A stretch of DNA of 51,474 nt from Prochlorococcus sp. AG-363-P19 (GCA_003280055.1 QCGG01000013.1:1-51474), one strand, 5' to 3'. Shown: positions 33,192 to 43,479, counted from the first letter of the stretch. Notes: a model not told the origin generated them from the sequence alone. Program-made: numbers and translations.

Positions 33192-35048
33192 ATGACTAAT
33201 GCAAATTCGCATGATGACTCCTCCTGTTCTATGGACATAAGCAACTCAAAGATCTTATCGGTTGAGGAAGAGGCATCAGGGAAGCCCTCTGATGTCTCTG
33301 TTGATTTTAATGAATTTGGCAAAGATGCATCTCCTCATGATGGTGAGAATTCGGCTTTAAGTCAGAAAGATGTGATTGATGAGTCAGGTTTTGATGGGTT
33401 TGGCTTCAGCAAAGCTCTTTTAGAAACTCTTAAAGAGAAGGGATATAAGACTCCTTCTCCTATTCAAACAGCAGCTTTTCCAGAGCTAATGTTGGGCCGT
33501 GATTTGGTTGGACAGGCTCAAACAGGCACTGGCAAAACAGCAGCTTTTGCTTTGCCACTGATTGAAAGATTGGAACAACATCAATCTAGGCCGCAGGCAT
33601 TGGTGCTTGCTCCAACTCGTGAGCTTGCATTGCAAGTAGCAGATTCCTTTCAGGCCTATGCATCCGGTCATAAGCACTTAAGAATTCTTGCCGTTTATGG
33701 AGGGGCGGACTTTAGATCACAAATTAATTTTTTAAGAAAAGGGGTTGATGTTGTAGTAGGTACCCCTGGACGAGTAATGGACCATATTCGCCAAAAGACA
33801 TTAGACACTTCTAATTTAAAAACTTTAATTCTTGATGAAGCTGATGAAATGCTCCGCATGGGTTTCATTGACGATGTTGAATGGATTCTTGAACATCTAC
33901 CTAAAGAACGACAGATGGTTCTTTTCTCAGCAACTATGCCTGCTGAGATTCGTCGTCTTTCTAAAAGATATCTACATTCACCCGCTGAGATTACTATCAA
34001 GACAAAGGCACAAGAAGCTCGTCGAATACGTCATCGTTGCATAACAATGCCAAATAGTCGAAAATTGGAGGCTCTTAATAGAGTCTTGGAGTCTTTTGTT
34101 GGGGATGGAGTTATTGTTTTTGCGAGGACCAAAGTGATCACCCTTGATGTTGCTGAGTCTTTGGAGGCATCAGGTCATGAAGTAGCTGTCTTGAATGGCG
34201 ATGTGCCTCAAAATCAACGTGAGCGTACAGTGGAAAGTTTGAAAAATGGTCGAGTTAATATTCTTGTTGCGACAGATGTTGCAGCTAGAGGTCTTGATGT
34301 AGATCGTATTAGCTTAGTAGTTAATTATGATATACCCTTTGATAGTGAGGCCTATGTCCATAGGATTGGTCGAACAGGACGGGCAGGACGTAAAGGAGAA
34401 GCCATATTATTTATCAATCCAAGGGAGAGGCGTTTTGTAAGCACCTTGGAAAGAGCAGTAGGCCAGCCTATTGAAGCTATGGAAATTCCAAATAATTCAG
34501 ATATTAATGAAAGTCGTATTAATCGTTTAAGAGAACGACTTACTTTGGCTTTTAAGTCGCCTTTAACTACTAAGGAAGAAACTGAAATTTTGAAAGAAAT
34601 GCTTTCTAGTCTTGCTCAAGAAGAAAACTTGAATTTAGAAGATATAGCTCTTGCTGCACTCCAACTTGCGGTAGGTCCTAGGCCTTTACTTTTTAATGGA
34701 GATGAAAAATGGATTGATGAACCTGTTTCTAGAGGTAGGCGGGGTGAACGTCGTCAAGATCGCTATGGATCGGGGGGACGACGTGCTGATAGAAGTGCAA
34801 GAGCTCCTGAAGAGAATATGGAACGTTTTAGAGTTGAGGTGGGTTATAGAGATCGAGTAAAACCAGGTAATTTGGTTGGGGCAATTGCGAATGAATCTGG
34901 TTTACATGGAAGAATGATTGGAAGGATTCAAATCTTCGACACGCATAGTTTGGTGGATCTTCCTAAAGGAATGCCAGATGATGTTTTTAAAGTTTTGAAG
35001 AAATTGAAGGTAATGAATCGAGAGTTGCAAATTCAAAAAACAACTTAG
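33192..35048 (+). CDS. deaD: DEAD-box ATP-dependent RNA helicase (DeaD/CsdA type)
   Basis: A 618-residue RNA helicase that unwinds structured RNA, as CsdA does in ribosome assembly and cold adaptation. An acidic extension (residues 1-65) precedes FGFSKALLETLKEKGYKTPS (Q motif), AQTGTGKTAAFALPL (Walker A), LDEADEML (DEAD), LFSATMPAE (SAT) and YVHRIGRTGRAGR (motif VI). After a basic linker (SRGRRGERRQDRYGSGGRR), a DbpA-type RNA-binding domain ends the protein (ERFRVEVGYRDRVKPGN to the C-terminus). A perfect palindrome follows 20 bases after its stop. Confidence 0.95.
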   Translation: MTNANSHDDSSCSMDISNSKILSVEEEASGKPSDVSVDFNEFGKDASPHDGENSALSQKDVIDESGFDGFGFSKALLETLKEKGYKTPSPIQTAAFPELMLGRDLVGQAQTGTGKTAAFALPLIERLEQHQSRPQALVLAPTRELALQVADSFQAYASGHKHLRILAVYGGADFRSQINFLRKGVDVVVGTPGRVMDHIRQKTLDTSNLKTLILDEADEMLRMGFIDDVEWILEHLPKERQMVLFSATMPAEIRRLSKRYLHSPAEITIKTKAQEARRIRHRCITMPNSRKLEALNRVLESFVGDGVIVFARTKVITLDVAESLEASGHEVAVLNGDVPQNQRERTVESLKNGRVNILVATDVAARGLDVDRISLVVNYDIPFDSEAYVHRIGRTGRAGRKGEAILFINPRERRFVSTLERAVGQPIEAMEIPNNSDINESRINRLRERLTLAFKSPLTTKEETEILKEMLSSLAQEENLNLEDIALAALQLAVGPRPLLFNGDEKWIDEPVSRGRRGERRQDRYGSGGRRADRSARAPEENMERFRVEVGYRDRVKPGNLVGAIANESGLHGRMIGRIQIFDTHSLVDLPKGMPDDVFKVLKKLKVMNRELQIQKTT

Positions 35049-35067
35049 ATTGTTTCCCCTGCAGCCG

Positions 35068-35114
35068 AGGAATTCGTCTTAAAGGTCTCTCAGAGACCTT
35101 TAAGACGAATTCCT
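35068..35114. other. perfect 47-nt palindrome (23-bp arms)
   Basis: AGGAATTCGTCTTAAAGGTC... (35068-35090) is the exact reverse complement of 35092-35114, with only C35091 at the centre. It begins 20 bases after the deaD stop. In RNA it would fold to a very stable hairpin; no T-run follows, so it is not a classic terminator. It may be a strong 3' barrier, an RNase III site, or a processing site separating deaD from the RRM gene. Confidence 0.9.
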
Positions 35115-35412
35115 AGAAACCGTAATAGCAGCTAGTTGATCAATTTTTTAAGCTTGAAATTATCAGAAGAGTTCTTTCGAATAATTCGTTTGAGTTGTTT
35201 TTGCTAGTGGAAACAAAGATTTCTGAGTTTTAAATTATTATCATTTGCTTTCAACTTGTTTTGTTTCCCTGTAGTCTTGCTGAGTAAACTGTTTAAGCAA
35301 CAGTCCACAAATGGCTCGCTCCCTAGGCTTCAGCTAAATGGCTATCGCATTAAAGGACTTTCCTTTTCGGACCAACGCTTCACTGATCAATCCCTTTCGG
35401 TCCAATTAGGCA
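35115..35412 (+). other. non-coding stretch before the RRM gene
   Basis: No gene is supported here. The short frame 35256-35489 overlaps the RRM gene in another frame and looks like a shadow. Two near-repeats, TTCGGACCAA (about 35369) and TTCGGTCCAA (about 35397), lie just upstream of the RRM start. The length suits a long regulated leader, as known for cyanobacterial RRM genes. Confidence 0.4.
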
Positions 35413-35691
35413 ATGACCATTTACATAGGCAATTTATCCTTCCAGGCAGAGCAAGAAGACTTAGTTCACCTCTTCAGTCAATATGGTGAGATTAAGCAAT
35501 GCAGCCTTCCTCTTGATAGGGAAACTGGACGCAAACGTGGCTTCGCGTTTGTTGAGATGAACAATGATGCTGATGAGCAAAAGGCAATAGATGATCTTCA
35601 GGACGTGGAATGGATGGGAAGAATGATTAGAGTTAATAAAGCTACTCCGCGTGAAAGACCATCTGGTGGTAGGGGAGGCCCAAATCGTTAA
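35413..35691 (+). CDS. RRM-type RNA-binding protein
   Basis: A 92-residue single-RRM protein. RNP2 is IYIGNL (3-8) and RNP1 is KRGFAFVEM (41-49), both intact, followed by a short glycine-rich tail (ERPSGGRGGPNR). Cyanobacterial Rbp proteins of this design bind RNA and are often raised in the cold. Placement after deaD fits a shared RNA function. Start ATG 35413. Confidence 0.93.
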   Translation: MTIYIGNLSFQAEQEDLVHLFSQYGEIKQCSLPLDRETGRKRGFAFVEMNNDADEQKAIDDLQDVEWMGRMIRVNKATPRERPSGGRGGPNR

Positions 35692-36023
35692 TTGATATCA
35701 GTTAAAAGTCAAAGTAGATTAATGCTTGATCCTTCCTTTTAAGCAGAGAATATAATTACTCTATTTTGTAATTTTATTCACTGTTTTTAAATTACAGGCA
35801 AGCAAATTTTTTTCAGGAGTTTAATTTTTTGCTCAATAACTTTACCTGGATTGATTAGAATTTTCTTAAGCTTGCTAATTTAAATAGCCAATCAAACTAA
35901 ATTTTAATTTTATAATATAATTATGCTGTTTGATGCAACCCTGCTTTGAATAAAATAATCCTTTGCAAATATGCCTAATAGCGATTTAAAAAAGCTAAAT
36001 TATTCATCCAAGGAGATTATTGA
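35692..36023. other. AT-rich intergenic region
   Basis: No coding frame is supported. A TATAAT box (35911-35916) and a good ribosome site (AAGGAGAT) before 36024 suggest the promoter and leader of the ABC transporter gene. No other structure stands out. Confidence 0.4.
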
Positions 36024-37814
36024 ATGAAGTTTTCCGGACGCAAGCCAAAAAGAAGTTCATTAATAAGATTAATTGAAAGCCTGAGAGATCAGCGTAGGTC
36101 GATTGTCTTTGCGACTAGTTGTTCTCTATTGAACAAGCTTTTTGACCTTGCCCCACCAGTCTTAATAGGACTCGCAGTTGACGTTGTGTCTATGGAGCAG
36201 GATTCTTGGCTGTCAGGAATTGGTTATAAAACTGTTCCTATTCAGCTTGCTTTTCTCGCGATATTGTCGTTTTTGATTTGGAGCGCAGAATCTTTATTTG
36301 AATATTTGTATGGAGTACTTTGGAGGAATTTAGCCCAAACGGCCCAACACAATTTAAGAATCAAGGCCTATAGCCACCTTCAAAAGCTTGAGATGTCTTA
36401 CTTTGAAGGAGGAAGTTCAGGGCAAATAATGGCTGTTCTAAATGATGACATAAATCAACTTGAAAGGTTTCTGGATCATGGTGCAAATCAGATTTTGCAA
36501 TTAACAACTACTGTTTTGTTAGTTGGTGGTGCGATGGCAATAATTGCACCTGGAATTGCTTTTTTATCGTTTATTCCTATCCCATTAATTCTATTTGGGT
36601 CTATTTATTTTCAAAAACTATTGTCTCCTCGTTATAGGGATATTCGTGACAAGGCCGGAGATTTGGCTGCTCGGCTTAGTAATAACCTTGGAGGGATGCA
36701 AACTATTAAAAGTTTCGCGACAGAGGAATGGGAGTTGGAGCGCATGCGAATAGATAGCCAGGCATATAGAAATAGCAATCGTAAAGCAATACTTTTTTCA
36801 GCTGCTTTTATTCCACTTATTAGATTTGCAATTTTATTTGCGTTTCTTTCGATATTAGTATTGGGTGGACTTCAGGCATGGAATGGAACACTGGCTATTG
36901 GAACATATAGTTTTTTAGTCTTTATAACCCAACGGCTTCTTTGGCCTCTTACGACGCTTGGGCAGACATTAGATGAGTATCAGCGTTCTATGGCATCAAC
37001 GAATAGGGTTTTAGATTTACTTGATGTACCAATAACAACATTTGGTGGTTTAAATAGGATTTCTTCTGGCGAGATCAGCGGAGAAATCAAATTTACCAAT
37101 GTAGATTTCAATTATAAGGATAGAGATCTTTTGCTTGAGGGATTTAACTTAGACATCAAGGCAGGAAGTTCCTTAGGCATTGTAGGTAATACTGGCTCTG
37201 GAAAGAGTACTTTAGTTAAATTAATGTTGCGATTATATCCAATTAATTCAGGGAATATATATCTTGATGGAATACCTGTAGATTCTTTAGATTTAACAGA
37301 TCTTAGAAAATGTTTTTCCCTTGTTAGTCAAGAGGTGTATTTATTTTATGGAACAGTAGCAGATAATATTTCGTACGGAACTCCCCAAGCTAGTCATGAT
37401 GATGTTATTAAGGCTGCTGAGCTTGCTGAGGCTAGAGAATTTATAGAAGAATTGCCTCAAGGTTTTGATACTTTAGTAGGTGAACGTGGGCAACGTCTCT
37501 CTGGTGGGCAACGTCAAAGAATTGCTTTAGCAAGGGCTATCCTCAAGGACGCTAAAATACTTATTTTAGATGAGGCTACCGCTGCAGTAGATAATGAAAC
37601 TGAAGCAGCTATACAACGATCTTTAGATAGAATAACTACAAATCGAACGATCATTGCCATTGCCCATAGGTTAAGTACAATCAGAAATGTAGATTCAATA
37701 ATTGTTATGGATAAGGGAAGAATAATTGAGAAGGGGACACATGATTATTTATTAGGTCTAAATGGAGCTTATTCTGACCTTTGGCGAGTTCAGGCTGGCT
37801 TGCGTCAAGATTAG
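36024..37814 (+). CDS. ABC exporter, fused membrane and ATPase domains
   Basis: A 596-residue half-transporter of the MsbA/ABCB type. The first 330 residues hold about six membrane spans (for example APPVLIGLAVDVV, ITAFLAILSFLIW-like and LFAFLSILVLGGL). The ATPase has VGNTGSGKSTLVKLMLRLYP (Walker A), LSGGQRQRIALARAI (signature) and ILILDEATAAVD (Walker B). It probably exports a lipid or hydrophobic compound; the substrate cannot be read. Start ATG 36024 with a good ribosome site. Confidence 0.92.
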   Translation: MKFSGRKPKRSSLIRLIESLRDQRRSIVFATSCSLLNKLFDLAPPVLIGLAVDVVSMEQDSWLSGIGYKTVPIQLAFLAILSFLIWSAESLFEYLYGVLWRNLAQTAQHNLRIKAYSHLQKLEMSYFEGGSSGQIMAVLNDDINQLERFLDHGANQILQLTTTVLLVGGAMAIIAPGIAFLSFIPIPLILFGSIYFQKLLSPRYRDIRDKAGDLAARLSNNLGGMQTIKSFATEEWELERMRIDSQAYRNSNRKAILFSAAFIPLIRFAILFAFLSILVLGGLQAWNGTLAIGTYSFLVFITQRLLWPLTTLGQTLDEYQRSMASTNRVLDLLDVPITTFGGLNRISSGEISGEIKFTNVDFNYKDRDLLLEGFNLDIKAGSSLGIVGNTGSGKSTLVKLMLRLYPINSGNIYLDGIPVDSLDLTDLRKCFSLVSQEVYLFYGTVADNISYGTPQASHDDVIKAAELAEAREFIEELPQGFDTLVGERGQRLSGGQRQRIALARAILKDAKILILDEATAAVDNETEAAIQRSLDRITTNRTIIAIAHRLSTIRNVDSIIVMDKGRIIEKGTHDYLLGLNGAYSDLWRVQAGLRQD

Positions 37815-37934
37815 CATACTTTACATTAATAATGTATATCTTTAATAAAGGATAAAAACCCCATAAATGATACAAAAGAAAACTATCTTGGTTGATTCTA
37901 ATAATGTTTCACTTGGTCCACAATGATTCTATTT

Positions 37935-38513
37935 TTAGATAAGGAATGTTAGTGAGTTGATCACATTATTAAATAGGTTTCTGACTCTTGGCCACCTGAC
38001 TTCATTTGTACTTGTAGCTAGAGTATAAAGATTACCTCTATCTATTACAACAGTCGCAAGCTCGTGTCGGTCTCTATCCTGAACATGAACTATGTATTCA
38101 AGATCGTAGAAAGTGTGGTCAGTCTTCTCTCTTGCACTTGCTGTTACTAGTTCAACCTCTCTTCCTGTGCCTTCAGGTGCGATGACGTTATTAAATATGG
38201 CCACACCTACCGAATCGGGGTCTCCTAGTTTGGTTAAATCTATTGAATCATCAACTTTTGATACCACAAGGCTCAAGGTCTCATCACTATTTATTAGGTC
38301 ATGAAAAACCACTTGAGGCCCATTGTTTACAGCTACTCTGGTCCATCCAGTCGGGTATAGAAAGGCGTAGCGACCGTCTGGGCTTTGGAAGGATTCCATT
38401 CCGCTACCAGTGCTATTGCAGGCAACCAGTAGGAGGGCAAGTAGGGAAGCACATAGGAATCGTGACGAGGATCGAAAAAAATTCACCATTGACTGCTTTA
38501 TTGATGTTCTCAT
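37935..38513 (-). CDS. PsbP-like lipoprotein (CyanoP type)
   Basis: A 192-residue lipoprotein: after a basic start, LCASLLALLLVAC (C32) is the lipobox, then FQSPDGRYAFLYPTGWTRV, the PsbP entry motif, and WPRVRNLFNNVINSLTFL at the end. CyanoP-type proteins sit on the lumen side of thylakoids and help photosystem II assembly. Start ATG 38513; ATG 38489 is an alternative eight residues later. Divergent from recR. Confidence 0.85.
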   Translation of the reverse strand: MRTSIKQSMVNFFRSSSRFLCASLLALLLVACNSTGSGMESFQSPDGRYAFLYPTGWTRVAVNNGPQVVFHDLINSDETLSLVVSKVDDSIDLTKLGDPDSVGVAIFNNVIAPEGTGREVELVTASAREKTDHTFYDLEYIVHVQDRDRHELATVVIDRGNLYTLATSTNEVRWPRVRNLFNNVINSLTFLI

Positions 38514-38533
38514 TTTGCCGGAGAATGTAAATA

Positions 38534-38564
38534 TTGACTTACTAGTAAGATTACTGTCTAGATT
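38534..38564 (+). promoter_or_regulatory. likely recR promoter with palindrome
   Basis: TTGACT (38534-38539) is a good -35, and TAGATT (38559-38564) a possible -10 at 19 bases. Between them lies the 12-base palindrome CTTACTAGTAAG (38538-38549), a possible operator shared by the divergent PsbP-like gene. Inference only. Confidence 0.35.
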
Positions 38565-38585
38565 CTATTTAGTTGCCTTCTGGTT

Positions 38586-39185
38586 CTGAACGGCTTTACA
38601 CGTCCACTTGCACGCCTAATTGATCACTTTGAGCGGTTGCCTGGCATAGGCCCTAGAACGGCTCAGAGGCTAGCTCTTCATCTTTTGAGACAGCCTGAAG
38701 AGAAAATTAGAAGTTTTGCTGATGCATTGTTAGCCGCCAGATCTCAGGTAGGACAGTGCCAAAAATGTTTTCATTTGAGCGCAGACCCCATTTGTGAAAT
38801 ATGCAAAAACACTGAGAGAGAGAAAGACCTGCTATGCGTTATCGCTGATTCGAGGGATTTATTAGCCTTAGAACGCACAAGGGAGTACAAAGGTCTTTAT
38901 CATGTGCTTGGTGGCTTGATATCTCCTCTAGATGGAGTAGGCCCTGAAATGTTAATGATCTCAAGTCTCGTGAAAAGGGTCGACCAAGAAGGTGTTAGAG
39001 AAGTGATACTTGCTCTTCCTCCAAGTGTAGAAGGCGATACGACTAGTCTTTATGTTTCTCGTCTAATCAAGCCTTTTGCAAAAGTTTCTCGTATTGCATA
39101 TGGGCTTCCTATGGGAAGTGAATTGGAATATGCTGATGAAGTGACACTTGCGCGTGCGCTTGAAGGAAGAACCACTATGGATTGA
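38586..39185 (+). CDS. recR: recombination mediator RecR
   Basis: RecR loads RecA with RecF/RecO during gap repair. Translated from CTG 38586 it is 199 residues, the normal length: [20 protein letters not shown] is the helix-hairpin-helix start, [16 protein letters not shown] is the zinc finger, and [15 protein letters not shown] is Toprim. The frame opens at ATT 38562. The only TTG (38637) would delete the first helix; no ATG or GTG is available, so the start is unusual or the start codon is mutated. lipA follows 16 bases after its stop. Confidence 0.9.
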   Translation: MNGFTRPLARLIDHFERLPGIGPRTAQRLALHLLRQPEEKIRSFADALLAARSQVGQCQKCFHLSADPICEICKNTEREKDLLCVIADSRDLLALERTREYKGLYHVLGGLISPLDGVGPEMLMISSLVKRVDQEGVREVILALPPSVEGDTTSLYVSRLIKPFAKVSRIAYGLPMGSELEYADEVTLARALEGRTTMD

Positions 39186-39201
39186 ATGGATACTGATCGA
39201 T

Positions 39202-40122
39202 ATGTCTACTAAAAAAAGGACAACACGCTATAGCCAAATTAAACCAACGCAAAGACTGCCAAAATGGTTGAGAAGATCTATAGGAAGAGCTTCTGAATTA
39301 GAAAAGGTGAATTCTTTGGTAAAGGAATCTAAACTTCATACCATTTGCGAAGAAGGTAGGTGTCCCAATAAGGCTGAGTGTTATGCGGCAGGGACAGCTA
39401 CTTTTTTATTAGGAGGGTCTATTTGTACAAGAAGTTGTGCTTTTTGCCAAGTTGAGAAAGGGATGCCTCCAGCGCGAATAGACCCTTTAGAGGCTCAACG
39501 TGTAGCGGAAGCTGTTCAGAAGTTAGGACTTCGTTATGTAGTTCTAACTTCTGTCGCACGAGACGATCTGTCTGATCACGGAGCAAATTTATTTACAAGT
39601 ACGATGTCTGCAATAAGGAAATTTAACCCTCTTATCGCAATTGAAGTTCTTACACCAGATTTTTGGAGTAGGACTTGCGATTCTTCTCTGGCTATTAAGG
39701 AGCAAAGAGACCGTTTGGCGACTGTCTTGTCAGCAGAGCCAGTATGTTTTAATCATAATCTGGAAACAGTTAAGCGTTTGCAAGGAGAGGTTAGAAGAGG
39801 AGCTACTTATGAACATTCACTTTCCTTATTGAATGCTGCCAGAGAGATTGCGCCTGAAATACCAACAAAGTCAGGATTAATGCTTGGGCTTGGGGAAGAG
39901 TTTCAGGAGGTTATTCAGACACTTGAAGACCTTCGTCAGGTTGATTGCCAGAAGGTGACTTTGGGTCAGTATTTAAGGCCTTCTTTATCTCATCTTCCAG
40001 TCCACCGTTATTGGACCCCAGAGGAGTTTGAATTAATAGGGGAGATAGCTCTAGATCTTGGGTTCTCAAAGGTAAGTAGTGGTCCACTTGTTCGAAGTAG
40101 TTATCATGCAATTAAGAGCTAG
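39202..40122 (+). CDS. lipA: lipoyl synthase
   Basis: A 306-residue radical SAM enzyme that inserts two sulfurs into octanoyl groups on lipoyl proteins. [12 protein letters not shown] (C49, C54, C60) binds the auxiliary cluster and CTRSCAFC (C75, C79, C82) binds the radical SAM cluster; [13 protein letters not shown] is typical. ATG 39202 fits the family N-terminus; the longer frame from 39148 overlaps recR and is unlikely. Confidence 0.97.
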   Translation: MSTKKRTTRYSQIKPTQRLPKWLRRSIGRASELEKVNSLVKESKLHTICEEGRCPNKAECYAAGTATFLLGGSICTRSCAFCQVEKGMPPARIDPLEAQRVAEAVQKLGLRYVVLTSVARDDLSDHGANLFTSTMSAIRKFNPLIAIEVLTPDFWSRTCDSSLAIKEQRDRLATVLSAEPVCFNHNLETVKRLQGEVRRGATYEHSLSLLNAAREIAPEIPTKSGLMLGLGEEFQEVIQTLEDLRQVDCQKVTLGQYLRPSLSHLPVHRYWTPEEFELIGEIALDLGFSKVSSGPLVRSSYHAIKS

Positions 40123-40149
40123 AAAATTGAGTGAGATTATAGAAAATAG

Positions 40150-40662
40150 CTACTGGTTCTTTAACCAACGTCTACAGTTTATATGGTGAATCCTTTTGCA
40201 TTCCCCAGCCATAAGAGTCCCAGCCCCTCCCCATATCATTCTGAATGGAAGATCGGATGGATTGGATCCAATTTCCTTAGTCACTTGAAAGCCTCTTTGC
40301 TTGAAATACCTTAGGAGCTTTTTGTGATGAGTATCTTCATCACTGATTGCGAGCAATCGTGCCATTCGGCAAGGGGTTTTTTCTATTGCCCAGGCCATTG
40401 TTGCTGCCCAGATGAGATCACCAATGCCAGTAGGTGTTTTCGGGGCGACTCTCATTGTGTCAAGTTGCAATCCATTTTTTTTGGCATAGGCCCAAGCTTT
40501 CATCTCTCCAAGAATCTTTACGCGCTTATCAGATACCGATTGTGCTACGACAAGTTTTAAAGACCATAGTTTTAGTGGCCTCCTTTCTTGTATTCGAAGT
40601 AAAAGCCCTTTACTTGCGGCATGTTTCTCTAATTCATTTAAAGAAATTGTTTCAAAATGCAT
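40150..40662 (-). CDS. conserved hypothetical protein, possible GNAT fold
   Basis: A 170-residue soluble protein with GEMKAWAYAKKNGLQLDTMR, then VAPKTPTGIGDLIWAATMAW and LLRYFKQRGFQVTKEI. The pattern of strand, P-x-x-x-G-x-G helix and a G-F strand recalls N-acetyltransferases, but the acetyl-CoA motif is not clean. It is convergent with lipA and ends the minus-strand run from lysA. Function unknown. Confidence 0.6.
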   Translation of the reverse strand: MHFETISLNELEKHAASKGLLLRIQERRPLKLWSLKLVVAQSVSDKRVKILGEMKAWAYAKKNGLQLDTMRVAPKTPTGIGDLIWAATMAWAIEKTPCRMARLLAISDEDTHHKKLLRYFKQRGFQVTKEIGSNPSDLPFRMIWGGAGTLMAGECKRIHHINCRRWLKNQ

Positions 40663-40671
40663 GATATTAAT

Positions 40672-41619
40672 TTAGTTGGTTTGCTTGTTTGATTGGTTCC
40701 TTTTGTCATACTGATTCTGACGATCAGCAAAACGCCTCTTATCAGCTTCGCTAAAGTGATCTTTGCATTGATAACATTGAACCCCTTTTATATAGCTATC
40801 TTTTTTAAGATCTTCTGGTGCGAGAGGTTGCCCACATGCATGGCACAATTGATACTTACCAGTTTTTAAATCATGATCAATAGAAACTCTTTGGTCAAAA
40901 ACATAGCATTCACCTTGCCAGCTAGATTTATCTTTCGGAACATATTCTAGATAGCGAAGGATTCCACCCTGTAAGTGATGAATTTCATTAAAACCTTCCT
41001 GTAAAAGATAGGAGGTTGCTTTTTCACAGCGGATTCCACCAGTACAAAACATTGCAATTCTTTTAGGCTTTCTTTTTTCAATATAGGATTTCAAATTTTC
41101 TTTTACCCATTCTGGAAATTCCCTAAAGTTTCTAGTATGAGGATTTATTGCACCTTTAAAGCTACCTAGTCCTATTTCATAATCATTTCTGGTATCTATT
41201 AAAAGAGTAGAGGGATCTTCTATAAGTTCATTCCATTTAGAAGGATCAACATATTTACCTACTAATTTAGTTGGATTAATATTAGGTACACCCATGGTGA
41301 CAATTTCTTTTTTTCTTCGTATCCGTAGGCGTTTGAATGCTTCCTGTTTAGACCAACTAAATTTTTTATCTAAATTATTTTTAGGAAGAATATTTTCTAG
41401 ATATTTGAGTAACTTATTGATTCCAACTTCAGGACCACAGATAGTCCCATTGATGCCTTCTTTAGCAAAAAGTATTGTGCCTTTTATATTATATTCATTT
41501 CCTAATCTTTTTGATTCTTTTATGGTGGATGAAATCTTAGTTTCAGATAAGTGTGTGAATGTATAGAAAGCTGCTATCAGATATTTAAGTTTCTGAACTT
41601 TCTCTTTAGATGAGGGCAT
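40672..41619 (-). CDS. trhO: tRNA uridine(34) hydroxylase
   Basis: A 315-residue rhodanese-domain enzyme (YceA/TrhO) that hydroxylates U34 in certain tRNAs. FAKEGINGTICG in the N-terminal part, DTRNDYEIGLGSFKGA, and MFCTGGIRCEKATSYLL with the catalytic cysteine are diagnostic; a C-terminal CHACG and CYQCK pair could bind zinc. The ATG overlaps the bioB stop (TAATG). Confidence 0.93.
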   Translation of the reverse strand: MPSSKEKVQKLKYLIAAFYTFTHLSETKISSTIKESKRLGNEYNIKGTILFAKEGINGTICGPEVGINKLLKYLENILPKNNLDKKFSWSKQEAFKRLRIRRKKEIVTMGVPNINPTKLVGKYVDPSKWNELIEDPSTLLIDTRNDYEIGLGSFKGAINPHTRNFREFPEWVKENLKSYIEKRKPKRIAMFCTGGIRCEKATSYLLQEGFNEIHHLQGGILRYLEYVPKDKSSWQGECYVFDQRVSIDHDLKTGKYQLCHACGQPLAPEDLKKDSYIKGVQCYQCKDHFSEADKRRFADRQNQYDKRNQSNKQTN

Positions 41620-42611
41620 TATTCTTCGTAATCAATTCTGATATTTACACCAGCTTGAGCAAGCAGTTCACGATCAGTATCGACATCTGGATTGCCTGTA
41701 GTAAGTAGCTTGTCTCCATAAAAAATAGAGTTTGCACCTGCTTGAAGACAAAGTATTTGAGCTTCACGGCCAAGTTGCTCTCTCCCAGCACTAAGTCTGA
41801 TTTTGCTTTTTGGCATCAGGATTCTTGCTGTAGCAACCATCCTGATCATTTCTAATGGGTCAATGGCTGACATGTCTTCTAGAGGGGTTCCTTCTACAGC
41901 AACAAGAGAGTTAATAGGAACACTTTCAGGGTGTGGTTCTAATGAAGCAAGGACTTGTAAAAGAGATGCTCTGTCTGAAATGCTTTCTCCCATTCCGATA
42001 ATTCCTCCACAACAGACATTTATTCCAGCAGCACGAACTCTTTCTAAAGTTTCAAGTCGCTCTTGATATGTACGTGTGGTAATTATTTCTCCATATTTTT
42101 CTGGGCTCGTATCCAGATTGTGGTTATAGGCAGTTAATCCTGCCTTGGCTAAACGTTTGGCTTGATTTTGAGTCACCATGCCTGCAGTAACACAGGCTTC
42201 CATTCCAAGGCCTTTAACGCCTTTAACCATTGTGAGCATCTCTTCAAATTGTTTGCCATCACGAACTTCTCGCCATGCCCAACCCATGCAGAATCGATCA
42301 GCACCTGCCTCCTTGGCAGCTTTGGCTTGTCTTAGTACTGAATTGACTTCTAGATTTGGCTGTCCAGAGAGATCACTACTGTTGTGAATCGATTGAGGGC
42401 AGTAAGAGCAATCCTCTTCACAACCCCCTGTTTTAACGCTGAGGAGTGATGCTAGTTGTACGTGGTAGCCAGGATTATTTGTTCTATGAACTGTCTGAGC
42501 CATCCACAGAAGATCCATTAATGGTTTTTCTAAAAGTTCTTTTACTTCATTGAGACTCCAGTCATGGCGAAGATTGGAGTTACAGTTTTCAGTTGCTTCT
42601 TGTGTGCGCAC
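41619..42611 (-). CDS. bioB: biotin synthase
   Basis: A 330-residue radical SAM enzyme that adds sulfur to dethiobiotin. [13 protein letters not shown] (C64, C68, C71) binds the [4Fe-4S] cluster, and the C-terminal RLSAGREQL carries the arginine that binds the second cluster. [15 protein letters not shown] and [11 protein letters not shown] are also typical. trhO overlaps its stop by one base. Confidence 0.97.
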   Translation of the reverse strand: MRTQEATENCNSNLRHDWSLNEVKELLEKPLMDLLWMAQTVHRTNNPGYHVQLASLLSVKTGGCEEDCSYCPQSIHNSSDLSGQPNLEVNSVLRQAKAAKEAGADRFCMGWAWREVRDGKQFEEMLTMVKGVKGLGMEACVTAGMVTQNQAKRLAKAGLTAYNHNLDTSPEKYGEIITTRTYQERLETLERVRAAGINVCCGGIIGMGESISDRASLLQVLASLEPHPESVPINSLVAVEGTPLEDMSAIDPLEMIRMVATARILMPKSKIRLSAGREQLGREAQILCLQAGANSIFYGDKLLTTGNPDVDTDRELLAQAGVNIRIDYEE

Positions 42612-42638
42612 TTTTTGAGAATTTGTTAGAAGAAGAAT

Positions 42639-43442
42639 TTAGGAAATAATTTCATTGGAGTCAGAAACTGTTGTTTTTAAGCCCCCAAAACGTCTACAGC
42701 GAGATTGATAATCAATTAGGGCTTGTTTAAGAGCTGCTGCATCGAAGTCAGGCCAGAGGACTTCTGTGACATGTATTTCTGCATAAGCCAACTGCCATAG
42801 TAGGAAATTGCTTATACGGTTTTCTCCGCTAGTTCGAATTAATAAATCTGGATCTACTTCTCCAGCTGTAAGGAGCTCCGCAGAAAAAACATGCTCATCA
42901 ATTAAGGATGGATCTATCTCTCCATTGGCAGAACGTTCTGCCAATTTCTTTGCAGCTTGAACTAGTTCGCGTCTACCACCATAATTTGTGCATACATTGA
43001 AGTGGATCCCTTTGTTTAATGCTGTGCGCTCAGTTGCTTCATTAATTAGTCTTTGAAGACGTTTTGGGAGTGCTTCAAGGTCTCCTAAAAAACGAATCCG
43101 GACTTTCTCTTTCTCTAGAGAGTCAAGTTCCTTTTGAAGAACTCGTTCAAATAGTGTCATCAAAAAACTAACTTCATCGCCTGGTCGAGACCAATTTTCT
43201 GTAGAGAAGGCATAAGCAGTAAGTGCTTTAATTCCCCAGTCATTGCAAAGACGAAGGGTTTTCTTAAGAGCTTCAACCCCGGCACGGTGTCCCATCATTC
43301 TTGGAAGGCCTCTTGCTTGGGCCCATCGTCCATTACCGTCCATGATGATGGCCACATGAGTAGGCATGCGACTTGGGTCCAGACCCTTTGGGAGACTGGA
43401 GGTTTTGGGATTATTTTTGCTGGTGGTTGAAACGCAGCTCAC
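42639..43442 (-). CDS. uppS: undecaprenyl/isoprenyl diphosphate synthase
   Basis: A 267-residue cis-prenyltransferase that makes the lipid carrier for cell-wall synthesis. [15 protein letters not shown] (31-45) has the catalytic Asp (D35), followed by [20 protein letters not shown] and the C-terminal [20 protein letters not shown]. It lies in the minus-strand run between cdaA and bioB. Confidence 0.97.
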   Translation of the reverse strand: MSCVSTTSKNNPKTSSLPKGLDPSRMPTHVAIIMDGNGRWAQARGLPRMMGHRAGVEALKKTLRLCNDWGIKALTAYAFSTENWSRPGDEVSFLMTLFERVLQKELDSLEKEKVRIRFLGDLEALPKRLQRLINEATERTALNKGIHFNVCTNYGGRRELVQAAKKLAERSANGEIDPSLIDEHVFSAELLTAGEVDPDLLIRTSGENRISNFLLWQLAYAEIHVTEVLWPDFDAAALKQALIDYQSRCRRFGGLKTTVSDSNEIIS

Positions 43443-43479
43443 TTAATAAGGGTCCTTTATAACCACTTACGCTAACTCT

